Shown: positions 34,780 to 43,512 of the stretch, in pieces
Position numbering within the stretch: position 1 is the stretch's first letter
Layout of the letters: each line of letters opens with the position of its first letter
Source of the DNA: Muribaculaceae bacterium
GTDB taxonomy: Bacteria; Bacteroidota; Bacteroidia; Bacteroidales; Muribaculaceae
Length of the DNA stretch: 64,000 bases
Assembly (NCBI GenBank): GCA_029060725.1
Contig: JAIDTL010000109.1
Coordinates: 45,055-109,054, forward strand
Direction of reading: 5' to 3'
The notes under the pieces: model-generated
Told to the model about the DNA's origin: nothing
The model's input: the letters and a program-made list of their open reading frames with translations, nothing else
The model's database searches: none
Position numbers and translations under genes: made by a program

Positions 34780-35241
34780 AATTTCCTCCATTCCTACTTT
34801 AAGGGGTTTCAATCCTATTGCTTCATAGAATCTCATAGCAGAGGGATTACATTGCCATACATTCAAGGTGATATTGTAGAAGCCATTCGCCTTAGCATAG
34901 TCTTTTACAAAATTGTATAGTTGCGTCCCTATATGTTTGCCACGGCATTGCTCATTGACGCACAGATCATCTATATATAGAGTCCTGATAGGCATCAGAT
35001 GCTTAGAATCAGTGTTATCTTCAACAACACAAAAACAATAACCCTCAACTAATCCATTATCATCTTCAAAGACAAAAACCGGAGAGAGTGGATTAGCGAT
35101 AATTTTCACGACTTCTTCCGGAGTATACTTTGTGTGTCCTTTGATAAATATATCGGGGCGCCCTTGGGCATGGACATCATTGACTTGATGAAGCAATTTC
35201 ATCAGACTGTCGATATCTTTTATCTGTGCAGGTCTTATCAT
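34774..35241 (-). CDS. GNAT family N-acetyltransferase
   Basis: A 155-residue acetyl-CoA-dependent acyltransferase. The GNAT fold is recognisable from IRPAQIKDIDSLMKLLHQVNDVH at the start, the motif-A segment LYIDDLCVNEQCRGKHIGTQL (the R/Q-x-x-G-x-G/A-like loop is QCRGKHIG) and NVWQCNPSAMRFYEAIGLKP at the end. Substrate unknown. It runs convergently into btuD (6-base overlap) and divergently from the TolC-HlyD-MFS operon, whose spacer holds a tandem 13-mer. Confidence 0.88.
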   Translation of the reverse strand: MIRPAQIKDIDSLMKLLHQVNDVHAQGRPDIFIKGHTKYTPEEVVKIIANPLSPVFVFEDDNGLVEGYCFCVVEDNTDSKHLMPIRTLYIDDLCVNEQCRGKHIGTQLYNFVKDYAKANGFYNITLNVWQCNPSAMRFYEAIGLKPLKVGMEEIL

Positions 35242-35292
35242 AACTGTCAGTTTAGTGTGAATTTTTAGAATGTTTTCAAGATATAGGGTATC

Positions 35293-35328
35293 TTTTCTGT
35301 AAATTCTATCTGTAAATTCTACAGAAAA
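35293..35328. repeat. Tandem 13-mer inside an inverted repeat, possible operator
   Basis: TCTGTAAATTCTA occurs twice back to back (35296-35308 and 35309-35321). The pair sits inside a 9-bp inverted repeat, TTTTCTGTA (35293-35301) and TACAGAAAA (35320-35328). It is in the divergent spacer of the acetyltransferase gene and the efflux operon. The rest of 35242-35431 is AT-rich with no frame worth calling. Confidence 0.6.
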
Positions 35329-35431
35329 CGCGACACACCTTATTCAATATAATGACATATTTATAACGCGGATAGTTTAATATATCCAAAAAATTTTTTT
35401 AAGACTAAAATTAGTGAAATATCTTCAAACA

Positions 35432-35464
35432 TTGCTGATAATTCACGTTTTTTTTGTAATTTTG
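35432..35464 (+). promoter_or_regulatory. Probable promoter of the TolC-HlyD-MFS operon
   Basis: TAATTTTG at 35457-35464 is a perfect -7 box; the nearest TTG (35432-35434) is 22 bp upstream, slightly long. It implies a leader of about 220 bases before the first gene. Confidence 0.55.
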
Positions 35465-35493
35465 CAGTGCCGTTCACAAAGAGCGGTAATAAT

Positions 35494-35601
35494 ATGAATT
35501 TATTAGATATAGTAATAAGAAATTCTTCTGCCCACTTTCAGAACTACGCTTTCAAGGAGAATTGGAAGAGTACGGCAAGCACTGCATCTACACACATCTG
35601 A
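35494..35601 (+). CDS. Possible 35-codon upstream ORF in the efflux operon leader
   Basis: ATG at 35494 opens a 35-codon frame (MNLLDIVIRNSSAHF...ASTASTHI, stop 35599-35601). The stop codon lies in the 5' arm of a hairpin (ATCTGA 35596-35601 with TCAGAT 35609-35614), and a second hairpin follows (CATCT 35626-35630 with AGATG 35637-35641). This arrangement could couple uORF translation to leader folding. No homology recognised; it may be chance. Confidence 0.3.
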   Translation: MNLLDIVIRNSSAHFQNYAFKENWKSTASTASTHI

Positions 35602-35692
35602 TTGAATTTCAGATCAGTTGCCATTCATCTGCTGATAGATGATATGCAACATTTATCACTACAAATCACAAATCTAAACATTTTACAAAAAA

Positions 35693-37012
35693 ATGAACAA
35701 TCAACGATTGCTCACAGGGTTGCTGTCGGCTGCTCTGCTGAGTATGGGTGTGTGTGCTTTCGGCCAGAAATCTGAAGTGCTAACTCTTGAACAATTGTTT
35801 GAGATTGCTGAAAGCAACAGCTTGCAACTACGCCCCTCTTTTTCGGCGGAAGAAGAGGCTCGGAAAGAAATTAACGTGGCGCGTGCCAATAAGCTACCGG
35901 ATATAAACGCCTCTCTTTCCATAGGATACAATGGCGACGGTTTTACCACAAAACGCAACTTTTCCGATTATCAAAAGGCTCCTATACCACATTTTGGGAA
36001 TGGAGTGTCTCTCAGTGTAAATCAACCTTTATATACTGGTGGTGCCATCACTTCCGGAATAAAACTTGCAGAATTAAAGCTGACGGCATCACGCTATGCC
36101 ACTGAATTGCAACGTGACAACATCCGATTCCAACTCACAGGATTCTATCTTGATATCTATAAGTATACAAATCTGCGGAGAGTGGTGGAGAAAAATATTA
36201 CCCAAGCTCAAAAGGTCCTTGAAGAGATGCGTGCCAGATATGATCAAGGAGTAGCTTTGCAAAACGACATCACTCGCTATGAACTTCTTGTATCTAATCT
36301 GGATTTGCAATTGGTGAAAATCAACAACACCATCGATATATTGAACAATAATCTTATAAAAATTGCAGGTCTTCCCACCGGCAGGAAAATTGAACCTGAT
36401 TCAACGATTCTGCAAAAATCTTTGCCATTACAAAGCGAAGCTACTTGGCAAGAGGACGCTTCAATCAATTCGCCTTTGATCAGATTGGCGCAGTCTAAAG
36501 TTGATATTTCACGAAAAGCTGAAGATCTTACTAAATCAGAGATGTTGCCAAAAGTCGGATTGCAAGCGGGCTGGAATCTCGAAGGTCCGATTCTTGTTGA
36601 AGTTCCTCCTATCGACAGGAATCTAAGCTATTGGTATGTGGGATTAGGTGTTTCCTATAATATATCCTCACTCTTCAAATCGGATAAATCTATCGCACGT
36701 AGCAAAGCTACGACTATGCATGCAGAAGATGAACTGGCAGCTACAAAGGAAAATACAGAATTATCTGTCAGATCTGACTATATAAGGTATATGGAGGCAT
36801 ACGAAGAGTTAAAAACTCAAACTAAAAGCGTCGAACTTGCGGAGCGCAATTACTCCACAGTTTTCACACGTTATTCCGCCGACATGGCATTGATAACAGA
36901 TATGCTTGATGCAGCCAATGCCCTTCTGGAGGCTGAGCAGCAGCTCGTCAATGCTCGTATCAATATTATTTATTTCTATTATAAACTTCTTTTTACATCT
37001 GGAAAAATATGA
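35693..37012 (+). CDS. TolC family outer-membrane efflux protein
   Basis: A 439-residue outer-membrane factor with signal peptide (RLLTGLLSAALLSMGVCAFG). OEP-domain features: LTLEQLFEIAESNSLQLRPSFSAEEEARKEINVARANKLPDINASLSIGYNGDG and long periplasmic helices around 120-220 and 350-420. It is the first gene of an EmrAB-TolC-like system; the HlyD gene overlaps its stop by ATGA. It differs from the NodT-type factor at 12.4 kb, which serves the RND pump. Confidence 0.92.
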   Translation: MNNQRLLTGLLSAALLSMGVCAFGQKSEVLTLEQLFEIAESNSLQLRPSFSAEEEARKEINVARANKLPDINASLSIGYNGDGFTTKRNFSDYQKAPIPHFGNGVSLSVNQPLYTGGAITSGIKLAELKLTASRYATELQRDNIRFQLTGFYLDIYKYTNLRRVVEKNITQAQKVLEEMRARYDQGVALQNDITRYELLVSNLDLQLVKINNTIDILNNNLIKIAGLPTGRKIEPDSTILQKSLPLQSEATWQEDASINSPLIRLAQSKVDISRKAEDLTKSEMLPKVGLQAGWNLEGPILVEVPPIDRNLSYWYVGLGVSYNISSLFKSDKSIARSKATTMHAEDELAATKENTELSVRSDYIRYMEAYEELKTQTKSVELAERNYSTVFTRYSADMALITDMLDAANALLEAEQQLVNARINIIYFYYKLLFTSGKI

Positions 37013-38034
37013 ATCACCGTACAAAAAAGATAATATCTTATATCATCTCGCTCGCTGTCGTTATTGTAGCCGGAATTTGGGTCGCATCCAAATTTATTCA
37101 TTTCGGCAACGTGGAATTCACAGACAATGCTCAGGTGGAGCGTCAGATAGTACCGGTCATTAGCCGTGTACAGGGCTACATAAAAGAGATCCGCTTCAAG
37201 GAATATGAACAAGTGAAAAAAGGTGATACCCTCGTCATCATCGATGATGCAGATATGCGCTTGCGAGTGGCTCAGGCTCGGGCTGACTATCAAAACGCTC
37301 TCGCCGGCCGTAATGTAGCAGACAGATCGGTAGGAGTAGCATCCGCTAATGTAGCGGTAAGCGATGCTTCAATTTCTGAAGCAAAGATTTTGATGGAAAA
37401 TGCAGCTGTCGACCTTGATAGATATCAGAAATTATTGGATAAAGATGCTGTCACACGTCAACAATATGATAAGGCAGAAACCGATTATAAAGCAAAGAAA
37501 GCTCGATATGATATGCTTGCACGCCAACGTTCGGCGACATCTTCAGTCGTAGCAGAGACTCGCCAGCGGATTGCTCAGAACGATGCCGGCATTGAGCTGG
37601 CTAAAGCATTGCTTGAAACAGCAGAACTAAACCTTTCATATACCGTGATTACTGCGCCTTGCGATGGATTTGCATCACGCAAGGAAATACAGATCGGACA
37701 GCTTGTTCAGCCCGGTCAGACTCTTCTTGACGTGGTAGACACTTCTGATGTATGGATCACAGCTAACTACAAGGAAACCCAATTGAAAAATATCCATCCT
37801 GACAGTGAGGTAGAAATCAAAGTTGACGCCATTCCCGGGAAGACTTTTAGCGGGAAAGTAGTGGCATTGTCATCTGCTACAGGGGCAGCAATATCAATGC
37901 TTCCGCAAGATAATTCAGCCGGAAATTTTGTAAAGGTCAGGCAACGCATTCCGGTGCGGATAGAACTTACAGATGATGCTGATCTCAATCTGCTGAGAGC
38001 CGGTATGAATGTGGAATGCGAAGTGAAATATTGA
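37009..38034 (+). CDS. HlyD/EmrA-type membrane fusion protein
   Basis: A 341-residue adaptor anchored by one N-terminal helix (IISYIISLAVVIVAGIWVASKF). The biotinyl-lipoyl halves are VEFTDNAQVERQIVPVISRVQGYIKEIRFKEYEQVKKGDTLVIID and SYTVITAPCDGFASRKEIQIGQLVQPGQTLLDV, with a coiled-coil hairpin between them (about 85-205). It links the MFS pump encoded 1 base downstream to the TolC channel encoded upstream. EmrA-like by architecture. Confidence 0.93.
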   Translation: MNHRTKKIISYIISLAVVIVAGIWVASKFIHFGNVEFTDNAQVERQIVPVISRVQGYIKEIRFKEYEQVKKGDTLVIIDDADMRLRVAQARADYQNALAGRNVADRSVGVASANVAVSDASISEAKILMENAAVDLDRYQKLLDKDAVTRQQYDKAETDYKAKKARYDMLARQRSATSSVVAETRQRIAQNDAGIELAKALLETAELNLSYTVITAPCDGFASRKEIQIGQLVQPGQTLLDVVDTSDVWITANYKETQLKNIHPDSEVEIKVDAIPGKTFSGKVVALSSATGAAISMLPQDNSAGNFVKVRQRIPVRIELTDDADLNLLRAGMNVECEVKY

Positions 38035-38035
38035 T

Positions 38036-39637
38036 ATGGGAGAATGGCATGGGCCTCAAGGGCCTTTTGATATTCCTGATATTCCAAACTTCGTGCCTCG
38101 CAAGTTGAAGCCTTGGCTGTTCATTCTGTTTGTGCTGATAGTTCAATTCTCAGGGGGAATATATCTGGCCGCAGCTACTGATATGGTGGGCACGACTGCT
38201 CTGATGCAAGAGGATATTCTGATGGCAGGATATGCTTCGTTGATAGGAATGTCTATTAATTTTTGTGTGATGTTCAGACTTAAGTTCAGGTTTTCAAACC
38301 GAGTTAGTCTGCTATCGTGTGCATTGGTTCTTGTCGTCGCAAATTTAATTTGCTCGAACACCGTTTGTGTTCCATTATTAGTTGCTACATGCTTTGTCGC
38401 CGGGTGGTTTAGAATGTGGGCTACATTTGCTTGCAATTCTACGATTCAGCTATGGATAACGCCCAAGAGAGATATGGCTATATTTTTCTGTTATGTTTAT
38501 CTCATAGTAGACGGAATCATTCAGTTGAGCGGAATATCCACAATATACACGGCTTTCTTTAGCCAATGGGAATATATGCACTGGATCATGAGTGGATTGC
38601 TCATATTAATGATAGTATTGGTGTTAATACTGGTGAAGCCAGTAAAAGGACCTATGCAGATTCCGTTGTTAGGCATTGATTGGATAGGAGCCTTACTTTG
38701 GAGCATTGTCATGCTTTGCTTCACTTTTATCTGCGTGTACGGAAATTTCTATGACTGGTGGAAAGCGGAGGAGATAATAGGAGCAACTGTATTAGGTTTG
38801 ATTTGCCTACTTATAAATCTGTGGAGAGCAACATTCCTGCATCATCCTTATATATCATTTCAGGCATTGACTAACCGAAATGTAAAACGGGCTACTATAA
38901 TCTACCTGGTGTTTTTTACATTGATGGCTCCAGAGCACGTGTTTGAGCATAGCTATGCATCTGCTATTCTTGGTTTTGACGAGACAAATCTTATAGATTT
39001 GAATTGGTATGTTTTTGTGGGCATTATAATTGGATGCGCCTTTACATATCTCACATTTGCTACTCGCAGATGGAGATATAAAACTATGACTGCCATAGCA
39101 TTTGCTTTTGCGGCACTATATCTCGGTTGGTTTTATTTTATGATCGACTATGGAGTGGAGAAGGAGATGCTGTTTTTACCTCTCTTTATCCGTGGATTCG
39201 CTTCGGTTATCATTTCAATAGTCTTTCTTACTTCAATGACACCCGACGAAAGCAAGTTGCATTTCTTTGTCTTCCCACAAGCTCTTACCCTCAATGGGTT
39301 TACAGGGGCTGTCATGGGAGCTACCCTCGGACCTGCTTTAATCGGAGAGTTTCTACGAATTACGATGACGAAAAATGCTTCAATGATTAGTGCGCGTTTT
39401 ACTGATTTCAATGCTTACTCAAGCCACATAACGTTGGGGGAGCTTTATGGAGCAGTGCAGCAACACGCGTTATTGATATCAATGAAGGAAATGTATGGTT
39501 GGCTTCTGCTAATCGCTTTATTATGCTTAATTGTCATAACTATAAGTTATAGTCAGATGCGCCCATCTGCAATTTTTCCAAAATGGCGCACAATCAGAAA
39601 GATATTCAAAAAAGAAGCCCTGTTAAATAGTCAATAA
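38036..39637 (+). CDS. MFS efflux transporter (EmrB/DHA2-like)
   Basis: A 533-residue inner-membrane transporter with about 12-14 hydrophobic helices, following an EmrA-like adaptor. A short soluble N-terminus (MGEWHGPQGPFDIPDIP) is followed by KPWLFILFVLIVQFSGGIYLAA. The classical MFS motif A is weak, so it is a divergent DHA2-type member. It probably exports hydrophobic drugs, fatty acids or bile compounds through the paired TolC factor; the substrate is not evident. The operon ends at a strong bidirectional terminator whose stem touches the stop codon. Confidence 0.85.
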   Translation: MGEWHGPQGPFDIPDIPNFVPRKLKPWLFILFVLIVQFSGGIYLAAATDMVGTTALMQEDILMAGYASLIGMSINFCVMFRLKFRFSNRVSLLSCALVLVVANLICSNTVCVPLLVATCFVAGWFRMWATFACNSTIQLWITPKRDMAIFFCYVYLIVDGIIQLSGISTIYTAFFSQWEYMHWIMSGLLILMIVLVLILVKPVKGPMQIPLLGIDWIGALLWSIVMLCFTFICVYGNFYDWWKAEEIIGATVLGLICLLINLWRATFLHHPYISFQALTNRNVKRATIIYLVFFTLMAPEHVFEHSYASAILGFDETNLIDLNWYVFVGIIIGCAFTYLTFATRRWRYKTMTAIAFAFAALYLGWFYFMIDYGVEKEMLFLPLFIRGFASVIISIVFLTSMTPDESKLHFFVFPQALTLNGFTGAVMGATLGPALIGEFLRITMTKNASMISARFTDFNAYSSHITLGELYGAVQQHALLISMKEMYGWLLLIALLCLIVITISYSQMRPSAIFPKWRTIRKIFKKEALLNSQ

Positions 39638-39671
39638 ATAAAAGAGCGACCATGAGGTCGCTCTTTTATTT
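39636..39671. terminator. Bidirectional terminator between the MFS and PFOR genes
   Basis: A 16-bp perfect stem (AAATAAAAGAGCGACC, 39636-39651, with its complement 39656-39671) and an ATGA loop. The A-rich 5' and T-rich 3' flanks make it functional on both strands between convergent genes. Confidence 0.92.
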
Positions 39672-39674
39672 ATG

Positions 39675-42600
39675 TCAGTCGCTAAGTTTATTTAAGGCTT
39701 CATTCTCAAGGTTGCAATCCTGTTGCAGGCGAGGTCTTAGTATGTCAGCCCGCTTCGGAGCTACCATCTGAAGGTCCATATACCTGTCATCTCCTATAAT
39801 ATAGCCGTGAACGTCGTCTAACGGTTCAGGAGCTCCGGGATATGCCGGAGAAGCAGTAAGTGGAGAAGAACCATTTTTACCGCTATTGTCCGGACCGGGT
39901 ATTACACTGTCTATAGTCAGCGGAGATTCCTCATTCTGCGGATTAAAACGATAGAGAGGCCAATAACCTGCTTCGACTGCACGTCGTTCCTCCACGATAG
40001 AATGTCCTAATCCCGGGCGTATGCCATGATTGAGACATGGACAGTAAGCTATCACTATTGCCGGTCCGGGATAGCGTTCTGCTTCAGTGAGCGCATCTAT
40101 CGCTTGCTGATAATTGGCTCCCAAAGCAATGGACGCAACATAGACATTTCCGTATGTCATCATCATGCGACCCAAATTTTTCTTGGCAGTTGATTTACCC
40201 TCCGGCGCATATTTGGCCACTGCGGAGCGCGGAGTAGCTTTGGAAAGTTGTCCTCCGGTATTGGAATAACACTCTGTGTCCATTACCAATATCTTGATTG
40301 GTTCGCCCGATGCGAGCACATGATCAAGACCTGCAAAACCTATATCGTATGCCCAACCGTCACCTCCGATTGCCCATACACTCTTGGATGCCAACATATC
40401 ACTCTGCTGCAACAACGATTTTAATTGCGGATATTCCTCCGCCATTGGGGCAAGGATTGCAAGCAACTGATCGGCAGTGGATGCTGAAGCTTCTGCATCA
40501 TCTTTGCTATTCAGCCACGCTTCAAGAGGCGTTTTAAGGTAAGCAGGCGTAGAAGAGGAGGCTATCAAATCTTTCACGCTTTTTTCCAGTCTACGGCGAC
40601 GATGACGCATAGCGAGTAAGATTCCATACCCAAACTCCGCATTATCTTCAAACAATGAATTTGCCCATGCCGGGCCACGTCCATTCTTTTCCGTGGCACA
40701 ATAAGCAGACGATGGATAGTCTGCTCCCCATATTGAACTGCAACCTGTTGCATTCGCAATAAGCAGATGAGATCCAAAAAGCTGTGTGAGCAATTTGACG
40801 TATGGGGTTTCTCCACAACCGGCACAAGCTCCTGAAAACTGCAAACCTGGAGTGCGCAGCTGCGATCCATTGACACTTACAGCCGGCAAGAGCCATGGTT
40901 TGGGCTCCACATGTGTCTTCAGCCATTCCAGATTGTCCATTTCCTGTTCGAGAACAGCAGTGAGAGGTGTCATTGTGAGAGCATTTCCAGGGCATATTAA
41001 TGAACAAGATGAGCATCCCAGACAGTCTTCAGGATAGTTTTGGATCCTGAATTGATATCCTTCAAGCGTTTTTGCGCCACGAGCCTCTTTTGTTGCAATC
41101 GTTTTGGGCATTTCTTTCGCTTCCGCAGTAGAAATTACGAATGGGCGGATAGCAGCATGAGGACATACCAAAGAGCACTCGGTGCACTCTACGCATTTTT
41201 CGGGATTCCAAACAGGCACTCTTGTTGCTATCCTACGATGTTCGTATGCCGTAGATCCATTTGGAATTACCCCATCAGCCGACAATGTAGAAACAGGTAT
41301 TGAGTCGCCATTACCGTGTATACAAGGATTGTGGATGGTCTCCACAAATTTTTTAAGAGCTTCATTGGGATAAATAGCTGCCGGTCGATGTGTAGGTTGA
41401 TCAGGTGTCGTAGTCCAACCTTCAATCGATTGATAATTTATCTCGTGCAGAGCATCGAGAGCCATTGATATGGCTTTCAGGTTCCGGTCTACAACTTCGC
41501 CACCCTCATGAATATAGGTTGTCTTGATGGTTTGCTGCAATGCCTGATAAGCTTTTTCAAACGGCATTATTCCTGCCAAATAGAACATCACAGTCTCCAT
41601 AGGCATGTTGATGCGTGGTGCTAAGCCTACTTTTGCTGCAATTGAATCTGCATCAATATTGTAGAATTTTAGTTTCTTCTCTGCTATTTGTTGTCTCATC
41701 TTAAGCGGTAGGAATTTCACCATCTGATCTGCTTCCCAAGGTGAATTAAGAACAAATGTGCCGCCCTCTCTTATCTTTTTGAGCATATCAAACCGATTTA
41801 CGTATGAAGTCTTATGACATCCTACATAGTCAGCTCCTTCTATTGAATAGGCAGACGTAATCGGTGAGTGTCCTACTCGCAACTGCGATATTGTGTAGCC
41901 ACCTGATTTCTTAGCTGAATAGCTGAAATACGCCTGAGCATAAAGGTTCGGATCTTCTGCAAATACTGATGCTGCCTGCTTTGTTCCTCCCACAGTACCG
42001 TCGTTACCAATTCCATACAATATCGCTTGAAAGCAATCTGAAGAGGCAAGTGTATCAATGCTCTCTTCCGGTGTCAACGACAGATGAGTGACATCATCAT
42101 TGATACCGACGGTAAATATACGCTTCGGATTTTCAGAAGCAAGCTCATCATAGACAGCCTTGACCATCGACGGGTCAAACTCCTTGCTCGACAATCCATA
42201 TCTACCTCCGATAACTTTTATATCACCTCGTCCCCCTTCATAGAGTGAAGATATGACGTCAAGGCATAGCGGTTCATGTACCGAACCGGGTTCTTTTGTT
42301 CTGTCAAGTACTGCTATTGACTTGACTGTAGAAGGAAGTGCCTTTAGCAACTGTTCGGCTGGGAATGGACGATAAAGACGCACAATTATCACTCCAGTCT
42401 TATACCCTTTCTCACGATTCAGCCACTCACAAGTCTCAGCTACAACTTCCGCTCCTGAAGCCATAACCACTATCACACGGTCAGCATCGGGAGCTCCTAA
42501 ATAATCCACAAGATGATACTGTCTGCCGGTCACTTCCGCAAGCGAGTCCATAGCATCTTGCACTATAGATGGGAAGGAAGCATAATATTTATTGGTGGCT

Positions 42601-43283
42601 TCGCTATTCTGAAAATATACATCAGCATTCTGTGCTGTGCCTCGAGTGTCAGGATGCTCGGGATTCATGGCGCGTTGACGAAAAGCCTGAATCGAGTCCC
42701 ATGGCATAAGTTTGGCTATAGTGTCATAATCTATCACGTCGATAGTGTCCATCTCCGAGCTTGTGCGCCAGCCATCAAAGAAATGAAGTACGGGCAATGA
42801 TCCTTTTATAGCCGCAATATGAGCTACTACGGCAAGATCCATTGTCTCTTGCACAGATGCTGATACAAGCATCGTGAAGCCAGTGGCGCGACATTCCATC
42901 ACATCCTGATGGTCGCCGAAAATTGAAAGGGCATGATTGGCAAGCGAACGACACCCTACATGAAAAACACCCGGCAAAAGTCCACCGGCTATCTTATACA
43001 TATTGGGAATCATGAGCATCAATCCTTGGGAGGATGTAAAAGTTGTAGCCAATGCACCTCCGGCCAAGGCTCCGTGGACTGCACCGGCTGCACCAAGTTC
43101 ACTCTCCATCTCCTTCACTTCGAGCTTCTGACCAAAAAGATTAAGGCGTCCTTTCATACCCCACTTTTTCGCAGTGTCACCCATTGAGGCAATAGGAGTG
43201 ATTGGATAGATAGTGGCCACCTCGCTCATTGCGTAAGCCACATGTGCTGCTGCAGTGCAGCCATCAAGTATTTGTTTATTCAT
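39675..43283 (-). CDS. nifJ: Pyruvate:ferredoxin (flavodoxin) oxidoreductase
   Basis: A 1202-residue homodimeric PFOR that converts pyruvate and CoA to acetyl-CoA and CO2, reducing ferredoxin; central to anaerobic energy metabolism. The order of domains fits: MNKQILDGCTAAAHVAYAMSEVATIYPITP, the 2-oxoacid pocket, two 4Fe-4S motifs (CVECTECSLVCP and CLGCSSCSLICP), and the TPP domain with CAGCGETPYVK and GGDGWAYDIGFAGLDHVLASGE, plus the CYSNTGGQLSKATPR segment. Single gene, convergent with the efflux operon and divergent from the GH95 gene. Confidence 0.98.
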   Translation of the reverse strand: MNKQILDGCTAAAHVAYAMSEVATIYPITPIASMGDTAKKWGMKGRLNLFGQKLEVKEMESELGAAGAVHGALAGGALATTFTSSQGLMLMIPNMYKIAGGLLPGVFHVGCRSLANHALSIFGDHQDVMECRATGFTMLVSASVQETMDLAVVAHIAAIKGSLPVLHFFDGWRTSSEMDTIDVIDYDTIAKLMPWDSIQAFRQRAMNPEHPDTRGTAQNADVYFQNSEATNKYYASFPSIVQDAMDSLAEVTGRQYHLVDYLGAPDADRVIVVMASGAEVVAETCEWLNREKGYKTGVIIVRLYRPFPAEQLLKALPSTVKSIAVLDRTKEPGSVHEPLCLDVISSLYEGGRGDIKVIGGRYGLSSKEFDPSMVKAVYDELASENPKRIFTVGINDDVTHLSLTPEESIDTLASSDCFQAILYGIGNDGTVGGTKQAASVFAEDPNLYAQAYFSYSAKKSGGYTISQLRVGHSPITSAYSIEGADYVGCHKTSYVNRFDMLKKIREGGTFVLNSPWEADQMVKFLPLKMRQQIAEKKLKFYNIDADSIAAKVGLAPRINMPMETVMFYLAGIMPFEKAYQALQQTIKTTYIHEGGEVVDRNLKAISMALDALHEINYQSIEGWTTTPDQPTHRPAAIYPNEALKKFVETIHNPCIHGNGDSIPVSTLSADGVIPNGSTAYEHRRIATRVPVWNPEKCVECTECSLVCPHAAIRPFVISTAEAKEMPKTIATKEARGAKTLEGYQFRIQNYPEDCLGCSSCSLICPGNALTMTPLTAVLEQEMDNLEWLKTHVEPKPWLLPAVSVNGSQLRTPGLQFSGACAGCGETPYVKLLTQLFGSHLLIANATGCSSIWGADYPSSAYCATEKNGRGPAWANSLFEDNAEFGYGILLAMRHRRRRLEKSVKDLIASSSTPAYLKTPLEAWLNSKDDAEASASTADQLLAILAPMAEEYPQLKSLLQQSDMLASKSVWAIGGDGWAYDIGFAGLDHVLASGEPIKILVMDTECYSNTGGQLSKATPRSAVAKYAPEGKSTAKKNLGRMMMTYGNVYVASIALGANYQQAIDALTEAERYPGPAIVIAYCPCLNHGIRPGLGHSIVEERRAVEAGYWPLYRFNPQNEESPLTIDSVIPGPDNSGKNGSSPLTASPAYPGAPEPLDDVHGYIIGDDRYMDLQMVAPKRADILRPRLQQDCNLENEALNKLSD

Positions 43284-43420
43284 AGTAATTTGTTTATAAT
43301 GGGATATATACTATACGCCCTTCTCCATCAAAAGTTCACTCCTCCCCTACTCTATTTCTTCATTAAGTCACTTACCAACCACATTGTATAAGAAAGTTGG
43401 GTGAATAATGGTCTATTATT

Positions 43421-43450
43421 TTGTAAATATTATTATTTTCACTAAATTTG
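43421..43450 (+). promoter_or_regulatory. Promoter of the GH95 gene
   Basis: TTG (43421-43423), 19 bp, TAAATTTG (43443-43450), about 63 bases before the ATG. Confidence 0.75.
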
Positions 43451-43512
43451 CACCTTATTCCTTTTAACTTCATTTTGTAGATGTTTCAACTACTTTTTAA
43501 TAACCCTACTCC

